Below, piece after piece: positions 11,295 to 22,662 of a stretch of 64,000 nucleotides of DNA. Position 1 is the stretch's first letter. Each line of letters starts with the position of its first letter. The stretch is from Tetrapyrgos nigripes (lineage: Eukaryota; Basidiomycota; Agaricomycetes; Agaricales; Campanellaceae): positions 62,001 to 126,000 of the forward strand of contig JAACJM010000007.1 of NCBI GenBank assembly GCA_013368315.1, written 5' to 3'. The notes below the pieces were generated by a model. It was not told the origin of the DNA. It saw nothing but the letters and a program-made list of their open reading frames with translations, and made no database searches. The position numbers and the translations under genes were made by a program.

Positions 11295-11580
11295 TGTTGA
11301 ATTGGCGAATTAGTAAGCAGCCATCAACATTAGATTAGATATATAGATTAGATAGTAATCTAGTTAGTTACGCTTAACTACATCAGTAGTTCTTAGATAA
11401 GTAGTCACATGTACTATCTAGAACAGTATATAAGGGCTCGTAGATTGCCCTACAACAATAAGGATTTCCCTTAACACTCATCGCTCTAAAACCTCTAACA
11501 AACCGCTCTAACAAGCACTTTTACATCCCCAGGTAAGTATGCAGTTGCCGCTACGTATATAGAACATAGCCTGCTCAACA
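11295..11580 (+). repeat. 5' LTR of the copia element
   Basis: 286 bp, TGTTGAATTGG...CTGCTCAACA. It contains TATATAAGGG at about 11427-11436, a plausible TATA box. It differs from the 3' LTR by three transitions, two of them CG to CA. Confidence 0.95.
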
Positions 11581-11592
11581 GGTTATGGGCCC
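11581..11592 (+). promoter_or_regulatory. Copia primer-binding site
   Basis: GGTTATGGGCCC directly follows the LTR. It resembles the site used by Drosophila copia, which pairs with an internal fragment (half-molecule) of initiator tRNA-Met rather than its 3' end. This is established for copia and inferred here from similarity. Confidence 0.65.
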
Positions 11593-11907
11593 CGCAAGCC
11601 CTAGACATCGCGCCATCAATGGCAACAAGTCCTAGACTGTGTAATACCTGGTAGCGCCCCTGCGGCTGCTTGAACATCACCCTCTGAGGCAGAAGTTCTT
11701 TACATGCGCCTTCATGGCTGCTGTATGTGCTCAGTAGCGCCTTTATGGCTGCAAACTGGTATAATGCACACCGGGAATAATCACTGTCATAAGCGCGCTA
11801 GCTGCAGCTTTCAATTTATTTTCATGGCGCGTCCTTAACGCCGCCGCTTATCTTGCATATAGGATGTTATGCTGACAGTCTGATTATATCCCCAGATCAC
11901 ATTTGAA
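11581..11907 (+). other. Copia 5' leader
   Basis: About 330 nt between the LTR and the gag ATG at 11908. After the primer site it shows no ORF of note. It holds a few repeated GCGCC...TGCGGCTGC and ATGGCTGC words (11650-11750). Confidence 0.5.
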
Positions 11908-14900
11908 ATGTCTTCCGGATCAAGCTTTATGTCCACCGTTCCAGAACTCACTGGACCGAACTATACCCTTTGGGCTAGCAAATCCAAATCTTGGCTCCAA
12001 TCTCAGGGCATCGCCTATGTCCTCAATACCCTCAAACCTGGAGAAATCCAGATCGTCGGATCCACATCCCCTGTTCCAGCTCCTCCTGCAGTTCCTCGTC
12101 CTCCCGCAGCCCCCGCTGGAACCACTGGTGGCACTACTGCCGCAGCTGCTGCTGCCGCTGCCGCCACGGATGACGAATCTGACGCTGGCAGTCCTTCTCC
12201 TCATTTCATCGCTGCTGCAAGTGGTAGTGTTGCTGATTGGGAAAAGGACAATGACAAAGCCATGGGTGTCATCAAACTCCGTGTCACCCAAGCCATCGGT
12301 GCCAAGATCGAAAATATCACCACCGCTAGAGTCATGTGGGACACTCTCAAGGAACTCTATGGTACGCCTGGAGCTGCTGAAGTCTTTCAGAACTTCAAAC
12401 GCGCTATGAACGTTGAAATCCCACGTAACGCGCACCCCGGTGCTGCGATCGATCTCATTAAAATGTACCTGACTCGTATCACTAATGCAGGCACTAACAC
12501 CGAGATCCCCATGTATCTTCAATACATGATAGTTATCAACAAACTCCCTCCTGACATCTATGCCTACATCATTGCCAGGATCACTCAGGACGACATCGAC
12601 AACTTCGAGAGCGAAACTCTCGATAGTCTCCGTACTCATGTCGTCAACACTTGGGAGGCTCGCGGCGGAAAGAAAGTTCAATCCGCCAACGCCACCAAAA
12701 TCACGGCAATCAAACGTAAAGGCAAACCTCCTGTCTTCGAGGAACAGCAGCAGCGCCATAAAAGTGGCAGCAGCGCTTGGAGAGGCAAAGGCTGAGGACG
12801 TGGCAACTGGCGAGGCCGCGGAAAACGCGCTGGTGAACAAACACGCCAGAAGCAACAAGCTCAGAGCATGGGTCCTGTCAAATTAGGACACTCTCACGTC
12901 ATACATGCAGCGAAGTTCTTCAAGGAAACTCCGACCATCACGGTCACGGAGCCCTCTACCAAAGATGTGCGTAAACCATTCTTTAGCGAGACGGTAAAGC
13001 CTTTTGACGGATTTTTCTCATCTGTTCAGAACGCCTTTAAAACCGCTCGTGATAATGGGATAAAGCCAACTGGTGAGCTTCTCAAAGACCTTGAACTAGC
13101 ACACATGTCTCAACCTACTGCCTCTCTCCCTCGTCCTTCTATCATCTCCGACGGTCGTTCTTTCATGGAACGATACTATTGGCAAAACCTCGTCGACCCT
13201 CATCCTGAAGGCTCCACCTTCTCCCACACCGAATCCAACCCCGCACATGACACCAAACACTGGTTTGCAATCCGCAACGACAACGCTTCTGACGGTTGGG
13301 GTAACGCGAACTGGGGTACTCCACAGCAGATGGAGGCGTGGAACAACTTCGACAAATACCACGACAAGTGCGTGGGAACAGACAACGACGCCGAGATGGC
13401 CGAGGAGATGGACAGGCTATCAGACAGCCTGGTTTCCAACGCGGGAAGCATGGACTCGGAGCAGTTCGAGAAGGAAAAGGAGGAGTCAACCAAGCGCCTC
13501 AGAATGTGGGAGGCCGGTCTCGTCGACATGGGGGATTCCGACAAGGAGAACGTCGACCCCAATCCCAGAACGCTCGAGGAGTGTATGCAGGTGATCACCG
13601 AAACGCTCGAGGAGCGCATGCAGGTGATCAACGACGAGATGACCCGAAGGTGGTATTCGGGGGAGTTCGACAGGGAGTACAACGATGGTCTCAAGGACCT
13701 CGACAGGGACCTCGACCAAACGAGCGCCTCCAATTCATCGGGGTGGAGTCAAGCACGGTCGGTGACCCCGTTATTCGAGGAAATCTCCACGTCCCGCAGT
13801 GCTTCCAACTCGGATGCCAGCGGGGATGCCGACTCAATGCCGGACCTCGAACCTCTGTCCGATTCTCCGGACATGGACGTTATTTCCCTCGGGTCTGATT
13901 CCGAGGAGATCATTTCTGAAGGTTGGAATGATGGCGGGTACTACAGGTACGCTGCAACCTCTTTCTCTTCCATTGTGAATAGAGTATCTGACACTTCTCA
14001 TATAGTGCAGATGATGAGCCCGGTCGCATGTAATTTATTATCACATGCATGTAACATATTTATACATACCGCTCCTCTGGGCTCTATTAGCCCCTCTATT
14101 TATAATGTACCCAATATATTATGTCCCTGTGGGACTTATTATTCATCTTGTGTGAATTGCAAGGGAAAGAATACTCTCATCAACCAGAAAGATTATAATA
14201 ACGCCTGGTTACTCGACTCTGGAGCATCTGCTCATTACACTTTTGACTTAACCGATTTTGTTGAGTCACATAAAGTAGATCCAATCTCCATTCAAACTGC
14301 AAATGGAGTTACCAAAACCAATACAGCTGGTACTGTTATCATACAACAAGGAGCACGCTACTTCAAAGTTGCCCCTGTTTATTATGTTGCCGATCTGAAC
14401 CAACGTCTTCTATCACTTGGTACATTTCTACAATCCGACAGAGTAACAGTTCATGGATCAGACAAAATGATCATGCTGATGAAATCTGACAAAATGACAG
14501 ATGTAGATGGACAATTAATGCGTCGTCGTTGGTTGACATTTACCAAACGATCACTGGAAGACACCATCTATTATCTTCCTCATACCAAAACAGACGTCGC
14601 CTCCTTGGCAGACGCTATGATTTATGAAATCAACTTTGACTTAGCGCATCAACGTGCTGGTCACCCTTCTTGTGATGTTCTCAAACATCTTCGAACACAT
14701 ACCGACGGCTGGCCAGAATTCAATATTCCTTTACAACCACCTATTTGCCGTGGATGTCTCGAAGGAAAAACACCACAACGAGTTTACCCACCATCAGAAA
14801 CACGGGCGTCGCGTCCCTTTGAATTAATCCATTCGGATCTCAAAGAATTCCCCACTGAATCGTATCACAAATTCAATTATATGATAATCTTCTTGGACGA

Positions 14901-17799
14901 CTTTACATCTAATGCATGGGCCTTTCTATTAAACAATAAGAAAATGCCAATACATGTAACTCGCCAATGGCTCGCTATGGTTGAAAACCAATACAAGGCG
15001 AAAGTCGAACAATGGATGTCCGATGCAGGGGGAGAATACGTCAAAGGTGCCTTCAGAGAAATGTTGAAAGACAAAGGCATCAAGATCCTACAAAGCGCAC
15101 CATACACCCCCCAACAAAATGGTCGTGCTGAGCGCCTTATGCGCACAATAATGGATAAAGCTGAGGCGATGCACAAACACACATGTCTTCCTGATAGCTG
15201 GTGGGAATTTTGTGTAACACATGCAATATATTTGTATACGTGCACTCCGATGCGGCGACATGACTGGATAACACCATATGAAGTTCTGGAAAAGAAAAAG
15301 CCTCATATGGATCACTTACGTGTACTTGGCTGTGGAGCATATGTCTTTGTTCCAGCAAAAATTCGAAAGAACAAACTTGCTTCCAAAACAGAACTTATGA
15401 CCTATCTTGGTCCTGCCCCTGGCGGCCATGGTGATCTATTCATGAGAAAAAACAACGCATTATTCACTGCACCACAAGCAGTATTTGACGAAACCTTGTT
15501 TCCTCGATGCGATAAAAGCACAACAAACTCCAAATGACTTCCTATAACGTCGAAAGACGTTCCAAACGATCCTAATGAGGATATTCCTCAAATGTTCGGC
15601 GAAGATGAAGACGAGCATTTTTACATACCACCCAACGCACCTTCCAAAAGGAGACCTGATGTTCGGCATGACGATGCTGACAGACAGAGTCTGCGGAGAT
15701 CGCCACCGGAAACGCCACCTCCGAGATCTGAGTCTGAACCTGATACACCACCTCAGCTTCCACAGACACCTCCGAGGCGACCAAGGCAATCACCGAATCC
15801 GCCTCCTGCACCTAGACGAACTCAATGTGAAAGGAGAGCACCGAAAACATTTGTACCAGACTCTAATCAAGCCTGGAGACAGGGGAGCACTCGGCCCCCT
15901 GGCGTGTGTGCACGCAATGCAGATAAACAGGTCGCAACTGATAAACGCGACACTGATAGAGCCGCAAGAGAACGTGAGGCATGGCGAGAGCAAAACCAGC
16001 CACACGAGCCTGCAGCCGCAGAACCACAGGATCCCGGTCCTAGTTCCGCAGGACAAAGTGACTCAGGAGACGCTGATGAAGGTCTCAGACCACATTCGTC
16101 CACATCAGACGATGAGCATTCTGCATCTAATACAGATGGAAACGATCTTTTAGAAGATCAGGCACAACTATGCCGGGAAGGGGGAGTACAGATGATAAAT
16201 CTCTTGCTTAATAATGCAATTGACTCTAAATCTCCCCGCGAATGGACACTCCGAGAAATATCGCTCTTACCAGATAAGGAGCAAGAGGAATGGAAAATCG
16301 CTTGCCGTGAAGAATTAGAGGTACTTCGTAGGCGCGGAACTTTCCAACTCGTAGATCGTCCTGAGAATAGGAAAGTCATAAAAAACCGATGGGTCTTCGA
16401 CATCAAAACTGATGGTCGAAAGAAGGTGAGACTCGTCGCTAAAGGTTTCTCACAGATTGAAGGTCTAGACTTTGATCAAGTCTTCTCCCCAGTTGTTCGC
16501 TTCGAGACGGTGCGCCTTATCTTCGCATTGGCTGCCCTCAATAATTGGCACATCTCAGGTGTCGATGTTCGTAGTGCCTATCTTTATGGCATACTCGAAG
16601 AGGAGATCTATATGGAACAACCGGAAGGTTTTATAGAACCTGGTAAAGAACACAAAGTCATTCGGCTACTTCGCGCTCTATACGGACTTAAGCAAGCCGG
16701 TCTTGCTTGGTGGAAAGGTCTCAATAAGTCCATGGCAGAGCTTGGTTTCAAGCGAATCAACTCTGATGCTGGAATCTTCGTTTATAATCAGAATGGTCAG
16801 ATTGTCATTGCCGTTGTCTACGTTGATGATGCCTTATTCTGTGGAGCAGACAAACAACTAGTGCTCAAACTAAAGGCGAAGTTTATGAAAAAATGGGAAT
16901 GCAGGGATCTTGGCGATGCCAAAGAATTTCTTAGGATGAACATCGTCAGGAAAGGCAGCAAAATCTATCTTGATCAATGCGCCTACCTTGAAAAAGTATT
17001 AGAACGATGTGGTATGCAAAACGCGAAAGCTTCTGCTACTCCATTACCTGCAGGATATTATCCTATAAAAAACAAAGCCCCAGTTGACCCAGTCCTTCGA
17101 CAGAAATACCAAACTGTCATTGGATCTCTTCTTTACATCATGTTAGGAACACGTCCTGACATAGCCTTTGCCGTTACCAAAATGGCACAGCACGCTGCAA
17201 ACCCTTCAGATGATCATCTAGCTAAAGCTCTCTGGATTTGCTGTTATCTTCTCGGTACTCGACACTATGCTTTAGTGTATGACGGATCCAAGAAAAAGAT
17301 CACTGAATCAGATCCATTAGGAACTGGTTTAGCTGTGTACACAGACTCTAATTGGGCATCAGACCCAAATGATCATCGATCACATACTGGCTTCTTCCTA
17401 ACATTAGCCCGTGGGACTTTCTACTGGGCCTCTAGAGCTCAAACCACAACAGCCTTAAGCTCTACCGAAGCTGAGTATATGGCACTTAGCGACTGTAGTC
17501 GTCAAGTCATCTGGATAAAAGCTCTCTTAAAGGAACTTAACATTGAGATGAAAGCTATCGATATCTATGGGGACAATCAAGGATCTATATTCATCGCATC
17601 CAATCCTGTTACTGAACGACGTTCAAAACATATTGCTGTCAAATATCACTTTATTCGTGAACATGTAGCAAACGAGAACGTAACAATAAAGTTCATAGAA
17701 GGAAGTGATAATCCCGCCGATATGTTTACAAAGAATCTCGGCAGACAGAAGTTCGAAAAATTTAGATCACAACTTGGACTTCAGTTTTATTCCAGTTGA
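11908..17799 (+). pseudogene. gag-pol: Copia gag-pol polyprotein, interrupted by two TGA codons
   Basis: One frame starts MSSGSSFMSTVPELTGPNYT. TGA at 12793 and at 15535 are the only stops before 17797. Gag (to about residue 290) ends in an Arg/Gly stretch (GRGNWRGRGKRAGE) instead of a CCHC knuckle. Then comes an unusual acidic region of roughly 440 residues. Protease: WLLDSGASAHYTF (Asp at 14215). Integrase: HHCC finger (HQRAGH...CRGCLEG) and DDE core (SDLKEF, WMSDAGGEY, TPQQNGRAER). Reverse transcriptase: KNRWVFDIKTDGRKKVRLVA and YVDD at 16819-16830. RNase H: YTDSNWASD, STEAEYMAL and DNQGSI. Apart from the two TGA codons every catalytic motif is intact. Confidence 0.9.
13569..13632 (+). repeat. 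Short tandem duplication in the copia acidic region
   Basis: Two adjacent copies, about 33 bp each, of a unit containing ACGCTCGAGGAG and ATGCAGGTGATCA encode TLEE-x-MQVI twice. The region is part of an acidic coil-like segment. Confidence 0.7.
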
Positions 17800-17934
17800 G
17801 CCTTAGTGTAACATACAATTGAACCTTGGTACAATGTATGAGAGAACCGTGGTACAACGTATCTCATATAACGAAGATGAACCTCGGCTGCTTATAGCGC
17901 TTTTATGCTTACGCGCACCAACAGTGCAGCTTAG

Positions 17935-17944
17935 CAAGGGGGAG
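17935..17944 (+). promoter_or_regulatory. Copia polypurine tract
   Basis: CAAGGGGGAG directly precedes the 3' LTR (TGTTGAATTGG at 17945), the expected plus-strand priming site. Confidence 0.8.
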
Positions 17945-18230
17945 TGTTGAATTGGCGAATTAGTAAGCAGCCATCAACATTAGATTAGATATATAGATTA
18001 GATAGTAATCTAGTTAGTTACGCTTAACTACATCAGTAGTTCTTAGATAAGTAGTCACATGTACTATCTAGAACAGTATATAAGGGCTCATAGATTGCCC
18101 TACAATAATAAGGATTTCCCTTAACACTCATCGCTCTAAAACCTCTAACAAACCGCTCTAACAAGCACTTTTACATCCCCAGGTAAGTATGCAGTTGCCG
18201 CTACATATATAGAACATAGCCTGCTCAACA
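17945..18230 (+). repeat. 3' LTR of the copia element
   Basis: 286 bp, near-identical to 11295-11580, followed by the target duplication CCACT at 18231-18235. Confidence 0.95.
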
Positions 18231-18235
18231 CCACT

Positions 18236-19525
18236 GTCATCAGTAAAACAGCAAACCGGCTTTTTGCAACTTTTATGTGACTTTTTCTGATCCGTGTCGC
18301 GCTTTCAAAACACAGGCCCGATCGCTTTTGAAAGTTGCCTCTTGCTTTTGAAAGTCATTGGAAAAGCTGCTGAAAAGGCGCAGGGAAAGCTGCTAAATAT
18401 GATTAGTAGAACCACATCCTCATACCTCAGATTCCTAATATTGGTGCATTAAAAGAGATATCATTATAATAACTATGAAATATGTACATGAAATGAAAAG
18501 CATTGCTTTGGTACTATAGACAGGCCCTTCCCATAACCACCGCTGCGCACAATACAGTCATCGCAGTGTACTGTCAACCAATGAAAGCAGATCCCATCAT
18601 CCTAAATGTACACAGCAGGTTAGGTTCCGGTATCGGGTCGTGAATGACAAGCTGACTTACCAAACGAGTATGCTCCCTTCAAAAGATTTATCTTAGGCCT
18701 GAAGGAGGAAGATTTCTGTGTTAGCAGTAAAAAAGTTTATTTAAAGGAAACGCACCATGAACTGTCCTTCCAACGGATTACATGACCTCAGTATGCAGCA
18801 CAGCGGAATAGCGGGGACAAGTCAGAAGTGTTGAAGGGTAAGTAAAGGGTAAAGTACGCACCTATCCCTTGTTATCTCCCCACTGGCACATCACAAATAT
18901 TCGGGTGAGCTGAGAACTGAGCTAAGGAAAACAACAGAGCATTTAGGCGCGGTCAGAAAGACTTTTAAAAACGACACACGTACCGCCAGAAAAGCGCAGA
19001 AGGTAGGCGACGAGATGAGCGCAGTGAATGGACGAAGCGAAGGCTTAGGTTGGGATGGACGCGCAAGCGCAAGGTCAACACAACATGTGACCGCAACTAT
19101 ACAGTTGACCGGCATTTACCGAAATTGCGGCTGGATCAAATATTTTTTAAAGTCCTCAGTCTCATACTAGTAGTCCCTCTAAGCGTCCTCCTTCCTCCTT
19201 TCTCTTCCCCTCAGGCTGTCTGGGGAAACTCTCTCAAATTCAGTATACACACACTTCGCTCAATCCAATTACATGTATTAACACAGGTCTCTGAGCGCAT
19301 ATTGTAGAATTATAATACTTGAGACTCATTTATGTAGAAAGTGAGGTCCTCCAGAAAAGCTCGGTAAAAGCTGGCAAAAGTTCCTGAAAAGTGGACGCCA
19401 TTCGGAAAAAAGTAAAAGTCGGAAAAAGCTTCCATCAAAAAAGCCGATCAGAAGGCTTTATGGGAAAAAGTTACCGAAAGCTCCGAAAAGTGGGGAAAAG
19501 TCGATTTGCCGTTTTACTGATGGTG
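18236..19525. mobile_element. Probable non-autonomous TIR DNA transposon
   Basis: The ends are inverted repeats. CATCAGTAAAAC-A-GCAAA at 18238-18255 pairs with the reverse complement of 19505-19522, 17 of 18 positions. Inside both ends are many AAAAG/CTTTT motifs (for example GAAAAG, AAAAGC, AAAAGTT between 19355 and 19505, and CTTTTGAAAG around 18330). Dense subterminal motifs are typical of transposase binding arrays in hAT- and CACTA-like elements. No transposase ORF is present in 1.3 kb. The copia element inserted just outside the left end, which blurs the boundary and any target duplication, so superfamily is undecided. Confidence 0.5.
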
Positions 19526-19535
19526 ACCTTCCTTA

Positions 19536-20216
19536 ATATGTAGTACAACAAGAGTCGTGCAGAAAACAAAATTTTCGATAGTACAAAGAGAAGAGCTCAA
19601 TTACTTCCGTTGGAACAGAGTGACTGTCTACAGCCGTCTACCTACGTCCAATGATTCAGAACCGGTCGTCGTCTGCATGACGTGCAGCGGGCTCAGCCTT
19701 TAGGAAGGCCTAGGTTGTCTAGATCTGTTGACTGGAGAACTTCTCTGTCGACTGAGGTGGATTTTTTCGCTACGTTGCCACGACACGTCTTTGCACTTTC
19801 CTAGAAATATGTACCCAAGTATATATATTCCATTCCATTCTTCATTGGACTTTATAGTACCCTACGGTATAATATCAATAACGATTAACATAAATACCTT
19901 TCTAATCATAATGTCCTTCAAAGACCTCAAATACTACAGTCAGCTGGAGAAAAGTTGGAGAGTAGGTGGAAAAGGAAAAGGTACAAGGGGGAAGATTAAA
20001 TTTGGATTTGGACTGGGGTTGGAGAAAGGTGGTAAAGGTAAGGGCCGGGGCCGTAAGGCATTTGGAATTGGAAGCAGAGCTGGAAGTCCAAATCCAAAGT
20101 TCGGAATCGGTGTTTTCGTTTTCATTTTCGTTTCCATCCCTGTCTCTTTCCCCGCTTCTGATCTTCTCTAGACCTTTTGCAGTCCTTGGAGTATATCCTG
20201 CGTGATAAACTGCCTT
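19536..20216. other. Gene-free stretch downstream of the 20217 gene
   Basis: Holds a purine-rich Gly/Lys-type repeat (about 19955-20060, GGAAAAGG-like words) that opens a spurious + strand frame. It is probably the 3' region of the minus-strand gene that ends at 20217. No other gene is seen. Confidence 0.5.
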
Positions 20217-22088
20217 TTAGAAGTGTTCCAAGAACAACAACAAGAGCTTTTCACTCACATCGAGGTCATTCTGACTAAAAGGACACGGAACCGTCACGGT
20301 CTTTCCTCCTCCCTGACCCTGATCCTTACTCGACCTCTTACCGCTCTGACTAGTAATATAAAGTCCCACCCCAAATACACGTAATCTAGCCCTCATCTCC
20401 GTGTCGATAGCTATTATTCCCGTACTCGTTTGACTTTTCAAACCCAAGTCCGAGTTTCCGCATCTCTGGATCAAGTCATTGAGGATATAGAGGTTCTGTC
20501 GCGTATCGAAGGAGATGTGGAGGGAGAAGGGGAAGGAAAAGGTCGTGAGGGTGTTTTTGCGGATAGTTATTGGACTTGGTGAAGATGAAGAGGATGGTGA
20601 GGAAGAGCTTTGACTTAGAGTACCATTGCCAATGGGGATTTGTATTTGGGCGCCGTTGGTGTTGGTGTTCTTGTTATGGGGTGAGGTCGAGCCGGTCGAG
20701 TTTAGAGGGTAGGAGACCTGTTCCACGGAAACGGCGTTTGGAGAAGGAATAGTCAAAGCGAGATGTGAGACGTGAGTAAAACTAAAACATTTGGAGATGC
20801 GTACTGACAATAACGGTTGCTTCATTCAGAGTTGCAGATATGTAGTTGGGGTTTTGGACTCTTTGTTCGTGAATCGTGATCAACATGAGGATACAAGCAT
20901 ATTCATTATATCAGTTAGGTATACCGTGACGTTCTTTGAAAGAAAACAGCATTTGGACTCACCTGATTTGGATAGCAAGCGGAATGGTAACGCCCGTTGT
21001 GTTCACGTTGGGCTACCAAGAAGGAGAAGAAGAAGAATAGGCGCATTATGAGTGACAGTTGACCCAACGACTCAACCAATTCCTCGAATTTCCCAAACTG
21101 ATTCAGACTCAGACTTACCCGTCTAAATGGATCAAGACCTATCTCTTCTATTGTTGTGGTAGGAGGTTGAAGCCACTATTGTAGTATTAGTATTTCGATT
21201 GACTCATGATTAGCGTTCCTTTTGCGAACAAGTATACAGACGAGAGGCACTCACCAAGACCAGGGTCATGAATATACAGAGTCCAATATAAATGGCGACA
21301 AGTTGGAGGAAGCAGGTATATCTTGTTATACAGCCCAGTCTGGATCCCTTTATGCATACGTTGATGGTTGATGAGCATGGGTGTTTTATGCACCTGCACC
21401 AAAGAAGAACGAGAACGCAACATGCTCACCTTTGTCCACAGTCCTGCACTTTTGTTTTTTCGGTATTGCTTGACCAAGGGGAGGCTGAACAGACGGTTGA
21501 GGGATAGAGGTCTGACAGAACGACGAATGTCACTCACCTCCCCATCTCAACGTCAACATCAGGATCCAGGTCCAAGTGCAAGTGAGACTCTTCCGCATTG
21601 TCGTCCACCGGTACAACGCTCACGTTAACCCAAGAGGTAGCATAATCCCTGCATTTGATCAATTTGCGTGGTTTTCTTTCTAGGAAATATGGGGTTCGAG
21701 TTGTTCCTTCAAGTTGTCCGGATCCTTGTTTTAGCTCTGGCTCTGACAGTGACGAGTCAGGTTTGGCTTGTCTGGCAGCGTCAAAGTCTGCTTTGGCATG
21801 TTCAGGTTTCAGCAAACTGGAAGAGCCTGAACCTGAGGGTGTCCAGAATGACTCGGACAGAGGTTCACCGTGACAAGTGCTAGCACCGTCTAGATCCACT
21901 TCTACAAAGTCCGAAAAGCCACGGTCGTGGTGGTTAACGAGTGTGTCTACATGTTGTGCAGAGTGAGGAACTGCTGGCCAATGGGGACTCGGACTCGGAT
22001 GGACGCTGTCATTGTTCATGTCATTGCTGTTTGGGTGTGAGATCGATATTAACTCGGGAGAAAGAGAAGGAGAAGGGGTTGAGGCCAT
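20217..22088 (-). CDS. Single-pass membrane protein with LEA_2-like domain (paralog 1)
   Basis: Seven exons in consistent phase: 22088-21538, 21484-21430, 21347-21255, 21175-21119, 21012-20963, 20860-20809, 20717-20217; 452 residues. The cytoplasmic part is a long Ser/Pro-rich tail ending VKQYRKNKSAGLWTK. A transmembrane segment (FLQLVAIYIGLCIFMTLVL) follows. The outer domain has NTTGVTIPLAIQI, VQNPNYISATLNEATVIV, VSYPLN and RLRVFGVGLYIT; an N-P-N motif followed by beta-strands fits the LEA_2 (NDR1/HIN1-like) family. Exons 2-4 and 6 have the same lengths as those of the gene at 26252 (55, 93, 57, 52 nt), showing common descent. The donor of intron 6 is GTCAGT. Function is unknown; a surface or endomembrane role is inferred from topology. 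Confidence 0.75.
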
Positions 22089-22662
22089 GGAACGTGAAGG
22101 GGACAGGTTATCAGACTCTAGGACTCAACATATGCGAGGTTTATAACAGAGGATTTACTAGTGAAGTAGGAGGTAAATGGACGTCCGCATTGTTAAGAAC
22201 GGGCTTGGATGCGGATGTAACACTACATACATAGCATGTAGAGAAGATAGACAGAATACAACTCAACTCAACTCACTAATCTCGAAACTGTTCTGCTGGG
22301 CGATCAATCCTTCAAGCTTCAAGTTTGAAGCCTAAAGCCGTACCGAGGATGGTGGGTGCACTTGTAATCACCTGTAATGAAGTTAGTGAAGGCTTTACAG
22401 TCAGGTTAATATGGTGAGTATAGCAGGTTAAGGCGAATTTCTGAGCGATTCGATGCGGCGTTCTCCTGTTTTCCTTGGCTGGCTGTACCAGCCAGGCCGC
22501 AGGATCAAACTAAAAGCTTCAAGTGGGCATAGAGGGCATAGGGTATTGAGCGAAGTGGGGTATTCGGGATCGCTAGGTAGCACTCCAGTCTAGACTGGAA
22601 TATACAGTCATTCTAGTGTTTATGTAGGTGTTGAGATTATAAGCATCAATTAGATAGTCTCT
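22089..22662. other. Spacer between the LEA_2-like gene and ATP23
   Basis: About 570 bp. It should hold the promoter of the minus-strand gene starting at 22088 and the 3' end of ATP23. No ORF or RNA gene is seen. Confidence 0.5.

Larger units (their letters stand above)
11295..18230 (+). mobile_element. Full-length Ty1/copia retrotransposon (Pseudoviridae-type)
   Basis: 6.9 kb element with 286-bp LTRs (11295-11580, 17945-18230) that differ at three positions. A 5-bp target duplication CCACT occupies 11290-11294 and 18231-18235. A primer site GGTTATGGGCCC follows the 5' LTR, and a polypurine tract precedes the 3' LTR. The order protease, integrase, reverse transcriptase, RNase H is diagnostic of copia elements. 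The polyprotein is one frame of about 1,960 codons broken by only two TGA codons. LTR identity near 99% makes this the youngest insertion in the window. Confidence 0.95.

Noticed and set aside
11920..12858. 312-codon minus-strand ORF opposite copia gag
   Set aside because: It mirrors the copia gag frame, whose product is clearly recognisable. The antisense frame is open only because of codon bias in gag.
19728..20171. 147-codon + strand ORF with a Gly/Lys-rich run
   Set aside because: The Gly/Lys part comes from a purine-rich simple repeat and the first half is intergenic. No splice signals or domain, and it overlaps the 3' end of the minus-strand LEA_2-like gene.
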